From JADCCX01 sp031378805 (lineage in GTDB: Bacteria; Pseudomonadota; Alphaproteobacteria; Rhizobiales; Beijerinckiaceae): a stretch of DNA of 10,390 nt. The stretch is taken from NCBI GenBank assembly GCA_031378805.1, contig JANNEO010000015.1:1-10390 (forward strand). The letters are read 5' to 3'. Position numbers and translations under genes: made by a program. Of this stretch, positions 1 through 6,556 are shown piece after piece. The notes under the pieces are model-generated. The model did no database searches, was not told the origin of the DNA, and saw nothing but the letters and a program-made list of their open reading frames with translations. Every line of letters starts with the position of its first letter. Within the stretch, counting starts at the first letter, position 1.

Positions 1-97
1 CACCGTGCAGGTCAACCGAACACCGAGAAAATGCTTGGGCTTTCGAACGCCGGAGGAAGAGTTCCGTCGTCAACTGTTGGAGATCCAGCATGCATGA
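1..97 (+). CDS. IS30-like transposase, C-terminal fragment (runs off the left edge)
   Basis: This is the last 31 codons of an open frame that enters from the left edge and stops at TGA 95-97. The translated end contains NRTPRKCLGFRTPEE. That arrangement (N-x-x-P-R-K-x-L-G-[FY]-x-T-P) is typical of the C-terminal end of DDE transposases of the IS30 family. The catalytic D, D and E residues would lie further upstream and are not visible, so I cannot say whether the element is intact. Similar N-x-R-P-x-x-x-L-G-Y-x-T-P tails occur in IS3/IS481-type integrase cores, so the family call is probable rather than certain. Its presence just before the transport operon marks the left boundary of the cluster as a mobile-element junction. 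Confidence 0.7.
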   Translation, partial: TVQVNRTPRKCLGFRTPEEEFRRQLLEIQHA

Positions 98-113
98 CGA
101 TAAGCTGCCGGGA

Positions 114-148
114 AATTGTCGCACCTCAGTTAGAACTCAGAGGGGTGC
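114..148 (+). mobile_element. Probable right terminal inverted repeat of the IS30-like element
   Basis: The sequence about 20 nt after the transposase stop contains TTGTCGCACC, then CAGTTAGAACTCAG. Read inward to outward, this resembles the outer ends I remember for IS30-family elements: a GTTGCRC-like block followed by an A/T-rich TTGAA-like block. It sits at the expected short distance from the transposase stop. The left inverted repeat is outside the window, so neither the exact end nor a target-site duplication can be verified. The limits given are approximate. Confidence 0.35.
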
Positions 149-163
149 AGACTCCATCTATTC

Positions 164-220
164 AAGATTTAGGCTGGCTTTCCAAAATCTAGCTGGCTTT
201 CCAAAATCTAGCTGGCTTTC
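164..220 (+). repeat. 19-bp tandem repeat array in front of the operon
   Basis: The unit GCTGGCTTTCCAAAATCTA is present in two perfect consecutive copies (173-191 and 192-210), followed by a partial copy of 10 nt (211-220). A degenerate stretch before the first copy (164-172, AAGATTTAG against AAAATCTAG) suggests an older third copy. The array is AT-richer than the surrounding DNA. It lies between the probable IS end and the ribosome-binding site of the first binding-protein gene, where promoter or operator elements would be expected. It could be a set of iterated regulator sites or simply a slippage duplication next to the IS junction. The sequence alone does not decide this. Confidence 0.85.
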
Positions 221-274
221 ATGGCATGGCCCTTGCTAACTTCTCCGACGACAGGAAATCCCTGGGGAGCTGGT

Positions 275-280
275 GAGGAG
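275..280 (+). promoter_or_regulatory. Shine-Dalgarno of the first binding-protein gene (decides the start)
   Basis: GAGGAG at 275-280 lies 4 nt before ATG 285 and 7 nt before ATG 288. The in-frame GTG at 273 overlaps this site and would have only GGGGAG, 3 nt upstream, as its own ribosome-binding site. ATG 288 (or 285) is therefore the more likely start. Confidence 0.65.
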
Positions 281-287
281 AACGATG

Positions 288-1937
288 ATGATCAGGAATT
301 GGTTGCGCGCCGCAGGCTTGGCGCTGGTGACAACGACGGCACTCTCCGGCACAGCCTTCGCCCAGGAAAAAGTGCTGCGCGTCGGCATGACCGCGGCGGA
401 TATCCCCCGCACGCATGGGCAGCCGGACCAGGGCTTCGAAGGCAACCGCTTCACCGGCATCCCGATGTATGATGGCTTGACCGCCTGGGATCTGTCCTCG
501 GCGGACAAGGCCAGCGTCGTGGTCCCCGGGCTTGCCACGGAATGGGCGGTGGATGCGGCGGACAAGACCAAGTGGGTGTTCAAGCTGCGCCCTGGCGTGA
601 AGTTCCATGATGGTTCTGATTTCAACGCGGCGGCCGTGGTCTGGAACCTCGAAAAGGTGCTGGTGAAGGAAGCCGCCCATTTCGATCCCAGCCAGGTCGG
701 TGTCACCGTCTCGCGGATGCCGACGCTGCGGTCTGCCCGCGTCATCGACCCGCTGACGGTGGAACTGACGACATCGGAACCCGACTCGTTCCTGCCGATC
801 AACCTGACCAACCTGTTCATGGCCTCGCCGTCGCATTGGGCCGCCAAGCTCGCCGCTGTTCCGGCCAGCGTGGTTGACCCGGCCGAACGCGCCAAGCAGG
901 CCTGGGTGGCGTTTGCCGCCGAGCCATCGGGCACCGGCCCGTTCAAGGGTGTCCGCCTGATGCCGCGCGAGCGCTTCGAGATGGTCGCCAACAAGACCTA
1001 TTGGGATCCCAAGCGCACACCCAAGGTGGACCGCGTGGTGCTGTTGCCGCTGGCGGATGCCAATGCCCGCACGGCGGCACTGCTGTCGGGGCAGGTCGAC
1101 TGGATCGAGTCACCGGCACCCGATGCCCTCGGGCAGATCAGGAGCCGCGGCTTCACGGTCTATTCTAATCCTCAACCCCATGTCTGGCCCTGGCAACTCT
1201 CCTTTGCCGAAGGATCACCCTGGCTCGACAAGCGCACGCGCCATGCGGCGAACTTGTGCATCAACCGCGAGGAGCTGAAGACACTGCTGGGCGGCATGAT
1301 GGGCGTGCCGAAAGGCTCTGTCGCGCCCGATCACCCGTGGTGGGGCAATCCGACATTCGATATCAAGTATGATGCCGCCGCTGCCAAGAAGCTGATGACG
1401 GAGGCGGGCTATTCTGCCGCCAAGCCGATGAAGGTGAAGGTGCTGACCTCGGCGTCCGGCTCTGGCCAGATGCAGCCCGTCCCGATGAACGAGTTCCTGC
1501 AGCAGGCGCTGAAGGAGTGCTTCTTCGATGTCGATCTCGACGTGATCGAGTGGAATGCCGTGTTCACGAACTGGCGCGAAGGCGCAAAGGATCCCAAGGC
1601 ACGTGGCGCGAATGCCATCAACGTCACTTTTGCCACCATGGACCCGTTCTTCGCCATGGTGCGCTTCACCTCGACCAAGACCTTCCCTCCAGTCTCCAAC
1701 AACTGGGGCTATTTCGGCAATGCCGAGTTTGACGACCTGATCGGCAAGGCCCGCTCGTCCTTCGATGGCAAGGAGCGGGATGCCGCGCTTGCCAACCTGC
1801 ACAAGCGGATTGTCGAGGAAGCGCCCTTCGTCTGGGTCGCCCATGACGTTGGCCCGCGCGCGATGAGCGCCAAGGTTAAGGGTGTGGTCCAGCCGAAGAG
1901 CTGGTTCATCGATCTCGCGCCGATGTCGATCGAGTAG
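288..1937 (+). CDS. ABC transporter periplasmic solute-binding protein, SBP_bac_5 family (first of two paralogues)
   Basis: This is an extracytoplasmic binding protein of an Opp/Dpp-type importer, about 549 residues, normal for the family. The N-terminus is a Sec signal peptide: MIRNW, a hydrophobic core, then cleavage after TAFA (residue 25), so the mature protein begins QEKVLRVG. There is no lipobox cysteine, so it should be free in the periplasm. The family signature FKLRPGVKFHDG is at about residues 98-109. The SGTGPF and GQVDWIESP blocks, also found in the partner, lie in the middle. It is clearly homologous to the next gene (roughly half the residues agree by eye) but carries about ten extra residues before the EPSGTGPF block. 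The ligand cannot be read from sequence: the family includes peptide, nickel, opine and oligosaccharide binders. The downstream sugar-acid-type enzymes favour a carbohydrate-derived ligand. GTG 273 is an alternative start. Confidence 0.93.
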   Translation: MIRNWLRAAGLALVTTTALSGTAFAQEKVLRVGMTAADIPRTHGQPDQGFEGNRFTGIPMYDGLTAWDLSSADKASVVVPGLATEWAVDAADKTKWVFKLRPGVKFHDGSDFNAAAVVWNLEKVLVKEAAHFDPSQVGVTVSRMPTLRSARVIDPLTVELTTSEPDSFLPINLTNLFMASPSHWAAKLAAVPASVVDPAERAKQAWVAFAAEPSGTGPFKGVRLMPRERFEMVANKTYWDPKRTPKVDRVVLLPLADANARTAALLSGQVDWIESPAPDALGQIRSRGFTVYSNPQPHVWPWQLSFAEGSPWLDKRTRHAANLCINREELKTLLGGMMGVPKGSVAPDHPWWGNPTFDIKYDAAAAKKLMTEAGYSAAKPMKVKVLTSASGSGQMQPVPMNEFLQQALKECFFDVDLDVIEWNAVFTNWREGAKDPKARGANAINVTFATMDPFFAMVRFTSTKTFPPVSNNWGYFGNAEFDDLIGKARSSFDGKERDAALANLHKRIVEEAPFVWVAHDVGPRAMSAKVKGVVQPKSWFIDLAPMSIE

Positions 1938-1954
1938 CGATATCGAGTAGCGAT
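1929..1954 (+). repeat. Perfect 13-bp tandem duplication over the stop codon
   Basis: ATCGAGTAGCGAT occurs twice head to tail (1929-1941 and 1942-1954). The first copy includes the last codons and TAG stop of the first binding-protein gene. The second copy therefore repeats the IE-stop sequence in the non-coding spacer. The junction of the copies forms the 8-bp palindrome CGATATCG (1938-1945). Confidence 0.85.
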
Positions 1955-1955
1955 A

Positions 1956-1989
1956 CTGGCCAGAGTGACGCTGGCCAGAGCGACACTGG
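1956..1989 (+). repeat. 15-bp near-perfect tandem repeat carrying a palindrome
   Basis: CTGGCCAGAGTGACG (1956-1970) is followed directly by CTGGCCAGAGCGACA (1971-1985), with two differences in 15, then by CTGG (1986-1989) as the start of a third copy. Each full copy begins with the perfect 8-bp palindrome CTGGCCAG. Two identical palindromes therefore sit 15 bp apart in the spacer between the two binding-protein genes. Confidence 0.8.
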
Positions 1990-2007
1990 AACGATCCTTG
2001 CACTACT

Positions 2008-2037
2008 CCAACTGCCGGTCCTGCGACTGGCGGTTGG
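2008..2037 (+). promoter_or_regulatory. Strong RNA stem-loop between the two binding-protein genes
   Basis: CCAACTGCCGGTC (2008-2020) can pair with GACTGGCGGTTGG (2025-2037) around a CTGC loop. This gives a 13-bp stem with 11 Watson-Crick pairs and two G-U wobbles. It is not followed by a T-run, so it does not look like an intrinsic terminator. A hairpin here, 37 nt before the start of the second gene, could stabilise the 3' end of the first message, act as a processing site, or serve as a DNA-level operator. Stem-loops that set binding-protein to permease ratios are known from other ABC operons such as malE-malF. The role here is inferred. Confidence 0.6.
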
Positions 2038-2061
2038 GACTGTTCCCGCGTGAGGCTGATC

Positions 2062-2067
2062 AAGGGG
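2062..2067 (+). promoter_or_regulatory. Shine-Dalgarno of the second binding-protein gene
   Basis: AAGGGG lies 7 nt before ATG 2075. This is good spacing and supports that start. Confidence 0.6.
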
Positions 2068-2074
2068 TATCGAC

Positions 2075-3673
2075 ATGAAAAAATGTGGCGTGCTGGTTGC
2101 GATGCTTGGCATGTTTGCCAGCCTGTCGCTTGGGGCGCAGGCCCAAGGCACCTTGCGCATTGCGATGACCGCATCGGACATTCCCCTGACCACCGGCCAG
2201 CCTGACCAGGGCGGCGAAGGCCAGCGCTTCATGGGCCTGACCGTCTATGATGCGCTGGTGCATTGGGATCTCACGCGGTCCGACAAGCCATCGACCCTGA
2301 TTTCAGGCCTGGCCGCGCAATGGTCCGTGGATGCAACAGACAAGACGAAGTGGACGTTCAAGCTGCGCGATGGCGTCAAGTTTCATGATGGCAGCTTGCT
2401 CACAGCCGAAGCCATTGTCTGGAATTTCGACAAGCTGCTCAAGCAGGATGCACCGCAGTTCGATCAGCGGCAGGCATCGCAGGGCCGCTCGCGCATTCCT
2501 GCCATTAAGTCCTATCGTGCGGTGGATGCCAGCACGCTTGAAATCATCACGGGCATTCCTGATGCAACCCTGCCCTACCAACTGGCATGGATCGCTATTT
2601 CCTCGCCCGCCCAATGGGAGAAGCTTGGCCGCAACTGGCAGGAGGTTGCCAAGCAGCCCTCCGGCACCGGACCCTGGCGGCTCACTGGTTTCACGCCGCG
2701 CGAACGGGCGGAGTTGGTGCCCAACAAGGACTACTGGGACAAGGCCCGCGTGCCGAAGCTCGATCGGCTGATCCTGATCCCTATGCCCGATCCCAACGCG
2801 CGAACGGCGGCGCTGCGCTCTGGCCAGGTCGACTGGATCGAGGCGCCCTCACCCGACGCGGTCGCTGCCCTGAAGAGCGCCGGAATGCAGATCGTCACCA
2901 ACGTTTATCCGCACAACTGGACCTGGCATCTCTCCAGCCATGAGGGATCGCCGTGGAACGATGTGCGCGTGCGCAAGGCCGCCAATTTGGCGGTCGACCG
3001 TGAGGGCTTGAAGGAGCTGCTCGGCGGCTTGATGATCCCGGCTGAAGGGTTCATGCCACCTGGCCATCAATGGTTCGGCAATCCCAAGTTCAAGCTGAAG
3101 CGCGACCTCACAGAAGCGAAGAAGCTGCTGGCTGAAGCAGGCTATGGCCCCAGCAAGCCGTTCGTCACCAAGATCCTGATTTCGCCCTCCGGCTCCGGCC
3201 AGATGCAGCCATTGCCGATGAACGAGTATATCCAGCAGAACCTGGCTGATGCAGGCATGAAGATCGAGTTCGAGACGGTGGAATGGAACACGATGATCAA
3301 CATCTGGCGTGCTGGTGCCGATCATGAATCGTCACGCAAGGCGACAGGCATGAACTACAGCTATTTTATCCAGGATCCGTTCACCGGCTTCATTCGGCAC
3401 CTGCAGTGCAATCTCAAACCACCGGCAGGCACCAACTGGGGCCTCTATTGCGACAAGGACATGGACAGGTTGTTCGACGAGATTCGCAACACCTTCGATG
3501 CTGACGCGCAGACGAAAGTGCTCCAGAGGGTGCATGAGAAATACGTGGACGATGCCCTGTTCCTGATGGTTACGCATGACGTGAACGCCCGTGCGATGAG
3601 CCCCAGGGTGAAGGGCTTCGTCCAGGCACAGAACTGGTTCCAGGATTTCGGCACGATCACGGTTGGTCCGTGA
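2075..3673 (+). CDS. ABC transporter periplasmic solute-binding protein, SBP_bac_5 family (second paralogue)
   Basis: This is a second extracytoplasmic binding protein for the same importer, 532 residues. The signal peptide runs MKKCGVLV to AQA, with cleavage after residue 23, giving a mature start QGTLRIAM. The cysteine at residue 4 lies before the hydrophobic core and is not a lipobox. The family signature FKLRDGVKFHDG is at residues 95-106. Blocks shared with the first paralogue include TASDIP, GQPDQG, SGQVDWIE, SGSGQMQP and AHD/THDV near the end, with similarity over the whole length. This looks like an in-cluster duplication followed by divergence. Two cysteines at residues 445 and 459, in a segment where the first paralogue has none, could form a periplasmic disulfide. 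It ends 26 nt before the first permease with no terminator between them, so it should share that transcript. The two receptors probably differ in ligand range. Confidence 0.93.
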   Translation: MKKCGVLVAMLGMFASLSLGAQAQGTLRIAMTASDIPLTTGQPDQGGEGQRFMGLTVYDALVHWDLTRSDKPSTLISGLAAQWSVDATDKTKWTFKLRDGVKFHDGSLLTAEAIVWNFDKLLKQDAPQFDQRQASQGRSRIPAIKSYRAVDASTLEIITGIPDATLPYQLAWIAISSPAQWEKLGRNWQEVAKQPSGTGPWRLTGFTPRERAELVPNKDYWDKARVPKLDRLILIPMPDPNARTAALRSGQVDWIEAPSPDAVAALKSAGMQIVTNVYPHNWTWHLSSHEGSPWNDVRVRKAANLAVDREGLKELLGGLMIPAEGFMPPGHQWFGNPKFKLKRDLTEAKKLLAEAGYGPSKPFVTKILISPSGSGQMQPLPMNEYIQQNLADAGMKIEFETVEWNTMINIWRAGADHESSRKATGMNYSYFIQDPFTGFIRHLQCNLKPPAGTNWGLYCDKDMDRLFDEIRNTFDADAQTKVLQRVHEKYVDDALFLMVTHDVNARAMSPRVKGFVQAQNWFQDFGTITVGP

Positions 3674-3699
3674 TCCGCTGCTGAGGGCAAGCCACCACC

Positions 3700-4653
3700 A
3701 TGCTGACCTATCTGCTCAAGCGTCTCGTCCACACCCTGCCGGTGGCATTCGGTGTCAGCGTGGTGTGCTTCCTTCTGGTGCATATCGCGCCGGGAGATCC
3801 GCTGACATCGGTGCTGCCGCCCGATGCCTCGGCGCAGTTGCAAGCCGAAATGCGCAAGATCTATGGTTTCGACCGCCCCCTCCCCGTCCAATACGGGTTG
3901 TGGGCGGCCAAGACCTTGCAGGGCGATCTTGGCACCTCGATCGCATCGGGCAGGCCCGTGGCGGCGGAACTCAGAAAAGCCATCGGCAACACATTGATGC
4001 TGGCGGTGCTGGCCACGCTGATCGGCTTCATCCTGGGTTGCCTTTTCGGCTTTGTCGCGGGATATTTTCGCGGCAGCTGGATTGACCGGCTCGCCTCCTT
4101 CGTTTCCATCATCGGTGTCTCGGTGCCCCATTACTGGCTCGGCATGGTGCTGGTGATCATCTTCTCCGTACAGCTCAACTGGCTGCCAGCGACAGGTGCC
4201 GGACCGGGCGGGTCGGATGACTGGCGCTGGGACTGGCTGCACATCCGCCATCTCATCCTGCCCGCGGTCACCATGTCGGTGATCCCCATGGGCATCGTGG
4301 CGCGCACGGTCAGGGCACTGGTCGCCGATATTCTCAGCCAGGAATTCGTGGTGGGGTTGCGCGCCAAGGGACTGCTGGACAGCGGCGTATTCCGCCATGT
4401 CGTCAAGAACTCCGCGCCGACGGCGCTCGCCGTGATGGGACTGCAACTGGGATATCTGCTGGGCGGTTCCATCCTGATCGAGACGGTGTTCTCCTGGCCT
4501 GGCACGGGTTTTCTGCTGGGCCAGGCCATCTTCCAGCGTGACCTGCCGCTGCTGCAAGGCACCATCCTGGTGCTGGCGCTGTTCTTTGTTGCGCTGAACA
4601 TGATCGTGGATATCGTGCAGACCATGCTTGATCCCAGGGTACAACGCGCATGA
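3700..4653 (+). CDS. ABC transporter permease, DppB/OppB type
   Basis: This is the first inner-membrane subunit of the importer, 317 residues, the usual length for DppB-like permeases. The N-terminal MLTYLLKRLVHTLPVAFGVS is characteristic, followed by a hydrophobic helix at about 12-30 and the PGDP turn. Further likely membrane helices are at about 98-121, 132-157, 186-202, 241-264 and 285-307. The cytoplasmic EAA-type loop, which contacts an ATPase subunit, is near residues 215-240 and contains EFVVGLRAKGL. The WPGTG motif near 266-270 and the DPR near the C-terminus are also typical. The ribosome-binding site is weak (GAGGG about 12 nt before ATG), so some translation may depend on the upstream gene. 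The gene overlaps the next one by 4 bp (ATGA). Confidence 0.95.
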   Translation: MLTYLLKRLVHTLPVAFGVSVVCFLLVHIAPGDPLTSVLPPDASAQLQAEMRKIYGFDRPLPVQYGLWAAKTLQGDLGTSIASGRPVAAELRKAIGNTLMLAVLATLIGFILGCLFGFVAGYFRGSWIDRLASFVSIIGVSVPHYWLGMVLVIIFSVQLNWLPATGAGPGGSDDWRWDWLHIRHLILPAVTMSVIPMGIVARTVRALVADILSQEFVVGLRAKGLLDSGVFRHVVKNSAPTALAVMGLQLGYLLGGSILIETVFSWPGTGFLLGQAIFQRDLPLLQGTILVLALFFVALNMIVDIVQTMLDPRVQRA

Positions 4654-5534
4654 GCACCAGTGTTGGATTCGCGGGCCTCGCCACCGTCGAGAAATCACCG
4701 GGTTACTGGGCGGGCGTGATCCGCCGCTTTCGCCGCGATCCCGTGGCAATGATCGCGCTGGCGGTGGTGCTTGCACTGTTCCTCATGGCGATCTTCGCAC
4801 CCTGGGTTGCGCCCAACGATCCCTATCGCTCCTCGATGATCCGGCGGTTGCGCCCCATGGGCACGCCCGGTTTCCCGCTGGGCACGGACGAGCTTGGCCG
4901 CGACATGGTCTCCCGCCTGATCTATGGCGCACGCCTGTCCCTGCTGATGGGTGTGACACCTGTCTTCATCGCCTTTTTCGTGGGATCAGCCATCGGCATC
5001 ACTGCAGGGTTTCTGGGAGGCCGGGTGAACACGGTGCTGATGCGCACCATCGACGTGTTCTTCGCCTTTCCCTCGGTGCTGCTGGCCATCGCGCTCTCCG
5101 GGGCGCTGGGGGCGGGCATCTTCAACGGACTGCTCTCGCTCACCGTGGTGTTCATTCCGCCCATTGCGCGCATCGCCGAAAGCGTGACCACCGCCGTGCG
5201 CAAGATCGAATATGTGGAGGCCGCAAGGGCTTCCGGTGCATCGTCCTTCACCATCGTGCGGGTGCATGTGCTGGGCAATGTGATCGGGCCGATCTTCGTC
5301 TATGCGACGGGGCTGATCTCTGTATCACTGATCCTGGCCTCGGGGCTGTCCTTCCTGGGCCTGGGCGTCAAGCCGCCGGAGCCTGAATGGGGCTTGATGC
5401 TGAACACCTTGCGCAACGCGATCTATGTGCAGCCCTGGGTGGCCGCCCTTCCCGGTGCCATGATCTTCATCACCTCGGTGTCCTTCAACCTGCTGTCGGA
5501 TGGCTTGCGCTCCGCGATGGATCTCAAGGCATGA
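4650..5534 (+). CDS. ABC transporter permease, DppC/OppC type
   Basis: This is the second inner-membrane subunit, 294 residues. The N-terminal cytoplasmic segment contains FRRDPVAM, the usual OppC N-terminal domain motif. It is followed by a first membrane helix at about 32-52 and GTDELGRD at 78-85, a hallmark of DppC-type permeases. The EAA loop begins YVEAARASGAS at about 188-198, and FLGLGVKPPEPEWG follows at about 235-248. It overlaps the upstream permease and the downstream ATPase gene by 4 bp each (ATGA), a sign of translational coupling and fixed subunit stoichiometry. It pairs with the DppB-type permease to form the transmembrane channel. Nothing is missing or truncated. Confidence 0.95.
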   Translation: MSTSVGFAGLATVEKSPGYWAGVIRRFRRDPVAMIALAVVLALFLMAIFAPWVAPNDPYRSSMIRRLRPMGTPGFPLGTDELGRDMVSRLIYGARLSLLMGVTPVFIAFFVGSAIGITAGFLGGRVNTVLMRTIDVFFAFPSVLLAIALSGALGAGIFNGLLSLTVVFIPPIARIAESVTTAVRKIEYVEAARASGASSFTIVRVHVLGNVIGPIFVYATGLISVSLILASGLSFLGLGVKPPEPEWGLMLNTLRNAIYVQPWVAALPGAMIFITSVSFNLLSDGLRSAMDLKA

Positions 5535-6556
5535 GCGCCGCCATCTCGCCCGCTGCACAAGCTGCGCCTCCGCTGCTTTCGGTGCGGCAGCTGACCAAGC
5601 ATTTTCCGCTGACGGGCGGATTGTTCGGCCGCAGCACGGGCACTGTGCGGGCGGTGGATGGCATCAGCTTCGATGTGGCGGAAGGCGAGACGCTGGGCAT
5701 CGTGGGCGAGAGCGGCTGCGGCAAGTCGACCACAGCACGGCTTCTGGTCGATCTGATCACGCCCGATGAGGGTGAAATCCTCTTGGCTGGCAAGCGCCTT
5801 GGGCCGGACCTGAGCATCCGTGACCTGCGCCGCCAGGTGCAGATGGTGTTCCAGGACAGTTACGCTTCGCTGAATCCGAGGCTGACCATGGAGGACGCCA
5901 TTGCCTTTGGCCCGATGGTCAACGGCATGACGGAGCCGCAGGCGACAAGCCTGGCCCACGAGCTGCTCAACAAGGTGGGCCTCGAGCCGCGCCGATTTGC
6001 CGGGCGCTATCCGCATGAACTGTCCGGTGGCCAGCGCCAGCGCGTCAACATCGCCCGCGCACTCGCCTTCTCCCCCAAGGTCGTGATCCTGGACGAAGCA
6101 GTTTCCGCGCTGGATAAATCCGTGGAGGCGCAGGTGCTGAACCTGCTGTCCGACCTCAAGCGCGAGCTTGGCCTGACCTATGTCTTCATCTCGCATGACC
6201 TGAACGTGGTCCGCTACATGAGCGACCGCGTGATGGTGATGTATCTGGGCGAGGTGGCCGAGATCGGCCCTGTCGACCGGATCTATGCCGAACCCGCCCA
6301 TCCCTATTCCCGCGCCCTCCTGGCCGCGATGCCATCGATGGACCCGGACCGGCGGACACTGGAAGCGCCGTTGCAGGGTGATCCGCCCAACCCGATCAAT
6401 CCGCCGCCGGGATGCCGCTTCCATACGCGATGCGCCTTCGCGGAGGGTCTGTGCGCACAGCGTAGCCCAGAGCTTTATGCCATGGGGGACAAGGGGCATT
6501 TCGCAGCCTGCCACATCGCCATCGATGGCTCCGGCCACAGCAAGGCTCGGCCATGA
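5531..6556 (+). CDS. ABC transporter ATP-binding protein, OppF/DppF type
   Basis: This is a cytoplasmic ATPase subunit energising the importer, 341 residues. I place the start at ATG 5531, which overlaps the stop of the permease gene (ATGA). The frame is open further upstream, but that part reads as the permease in another frame. Visible motifs are Walker A GESGCGKST (59-67), the Q-loop at Q108, signature LSGGQ (164-168), Walker B VVILDE (184-189) and the H-loop at H222. The LSGGQ signature and the LTKHFPL opening fit the OppF branch. The D-loop reads SALDKSVEAQ, where SALDVSVQAQ is more usual. The C-terminal oligopeptide-transporter extension has cysteines at 295, 301, 308 and 327, the four-cysteine pattern that binds a [4Fe-4S] cluster in some related transporters. 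The F-like ATPase preceding the D-like one is the reverse of the classical gene order. Confidence 0.95.
   Translation: MSAAISPAAQAAPPLLSVRQLTKHFPLTGGLFGRSTGTVRAVDGISFDVAEGETLGIVGESGCGKSTTARLLVDLITPDEGEILLAGKRLGPDLSIRDLRRQVQMVFQDSYASLNPRLTMEDAIAFGPMVNGMTEPQATSLAHELLNKVGLEPRRFAGRYPHELSGGQRQRVNIARALAFSPKVVILDEAVSALDKSVEAQVLNLLSDLKRELGLTYVFISHDLNVVRYMSDRVMVMYLGEVAEIGPVDRIYAEPAHPYSRALLAAMPSMDPDRRTLEAPLQGDPPNPINPPPGCRFHTRCAFAEGLCAQRSPELYAMGDKGHFAACHIAIDGSGHSKARP

Noticed and set aside
221..472. Plus-strand frame of 83 codons starting at ATG 221 inside the repeat/leader region
   Set aside because: It runs through the signal-peptide region of the first receptor in another frame, has no ribosome-binding site and shows no family features.
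2008..2037. Intrinsic transcription terminator after the first receptor gene
   Set aside because: The stem is strong, but the following bases (GACTGTTCCC) contain no T-run, so a regulatory or stabilising hairpin is a better description.
2084..2086. Lipoprotein attachment cysteine in the second receptor
   Set aside because: Cysteine 4 precedes the hydrophobic core. The cleavage site AQA|QG has no cysteine at +1.
3445..4776. Long minus-strand open frame of 443 codons opposite the second receptor and first permease
   Set aside because: Its translation is rich in H, R, Q and D with no recognisable domain. It lies antisense to two well-supported genes, as expected from GC-rich codon bias. The same reasoning removes the antisense frames at 1215-2174, 5423-6538, 6475-7527, 8629-9357 and 9318-10205.
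5387..5530. Upstream extension of the OppF-like ATPase to ATG 5387
   Set aside because: The extra 48 residues are an out-of-frame reading of the permease C-terminus. The ATGA overlap at 5531 is the pattern of the neighbouring genes.
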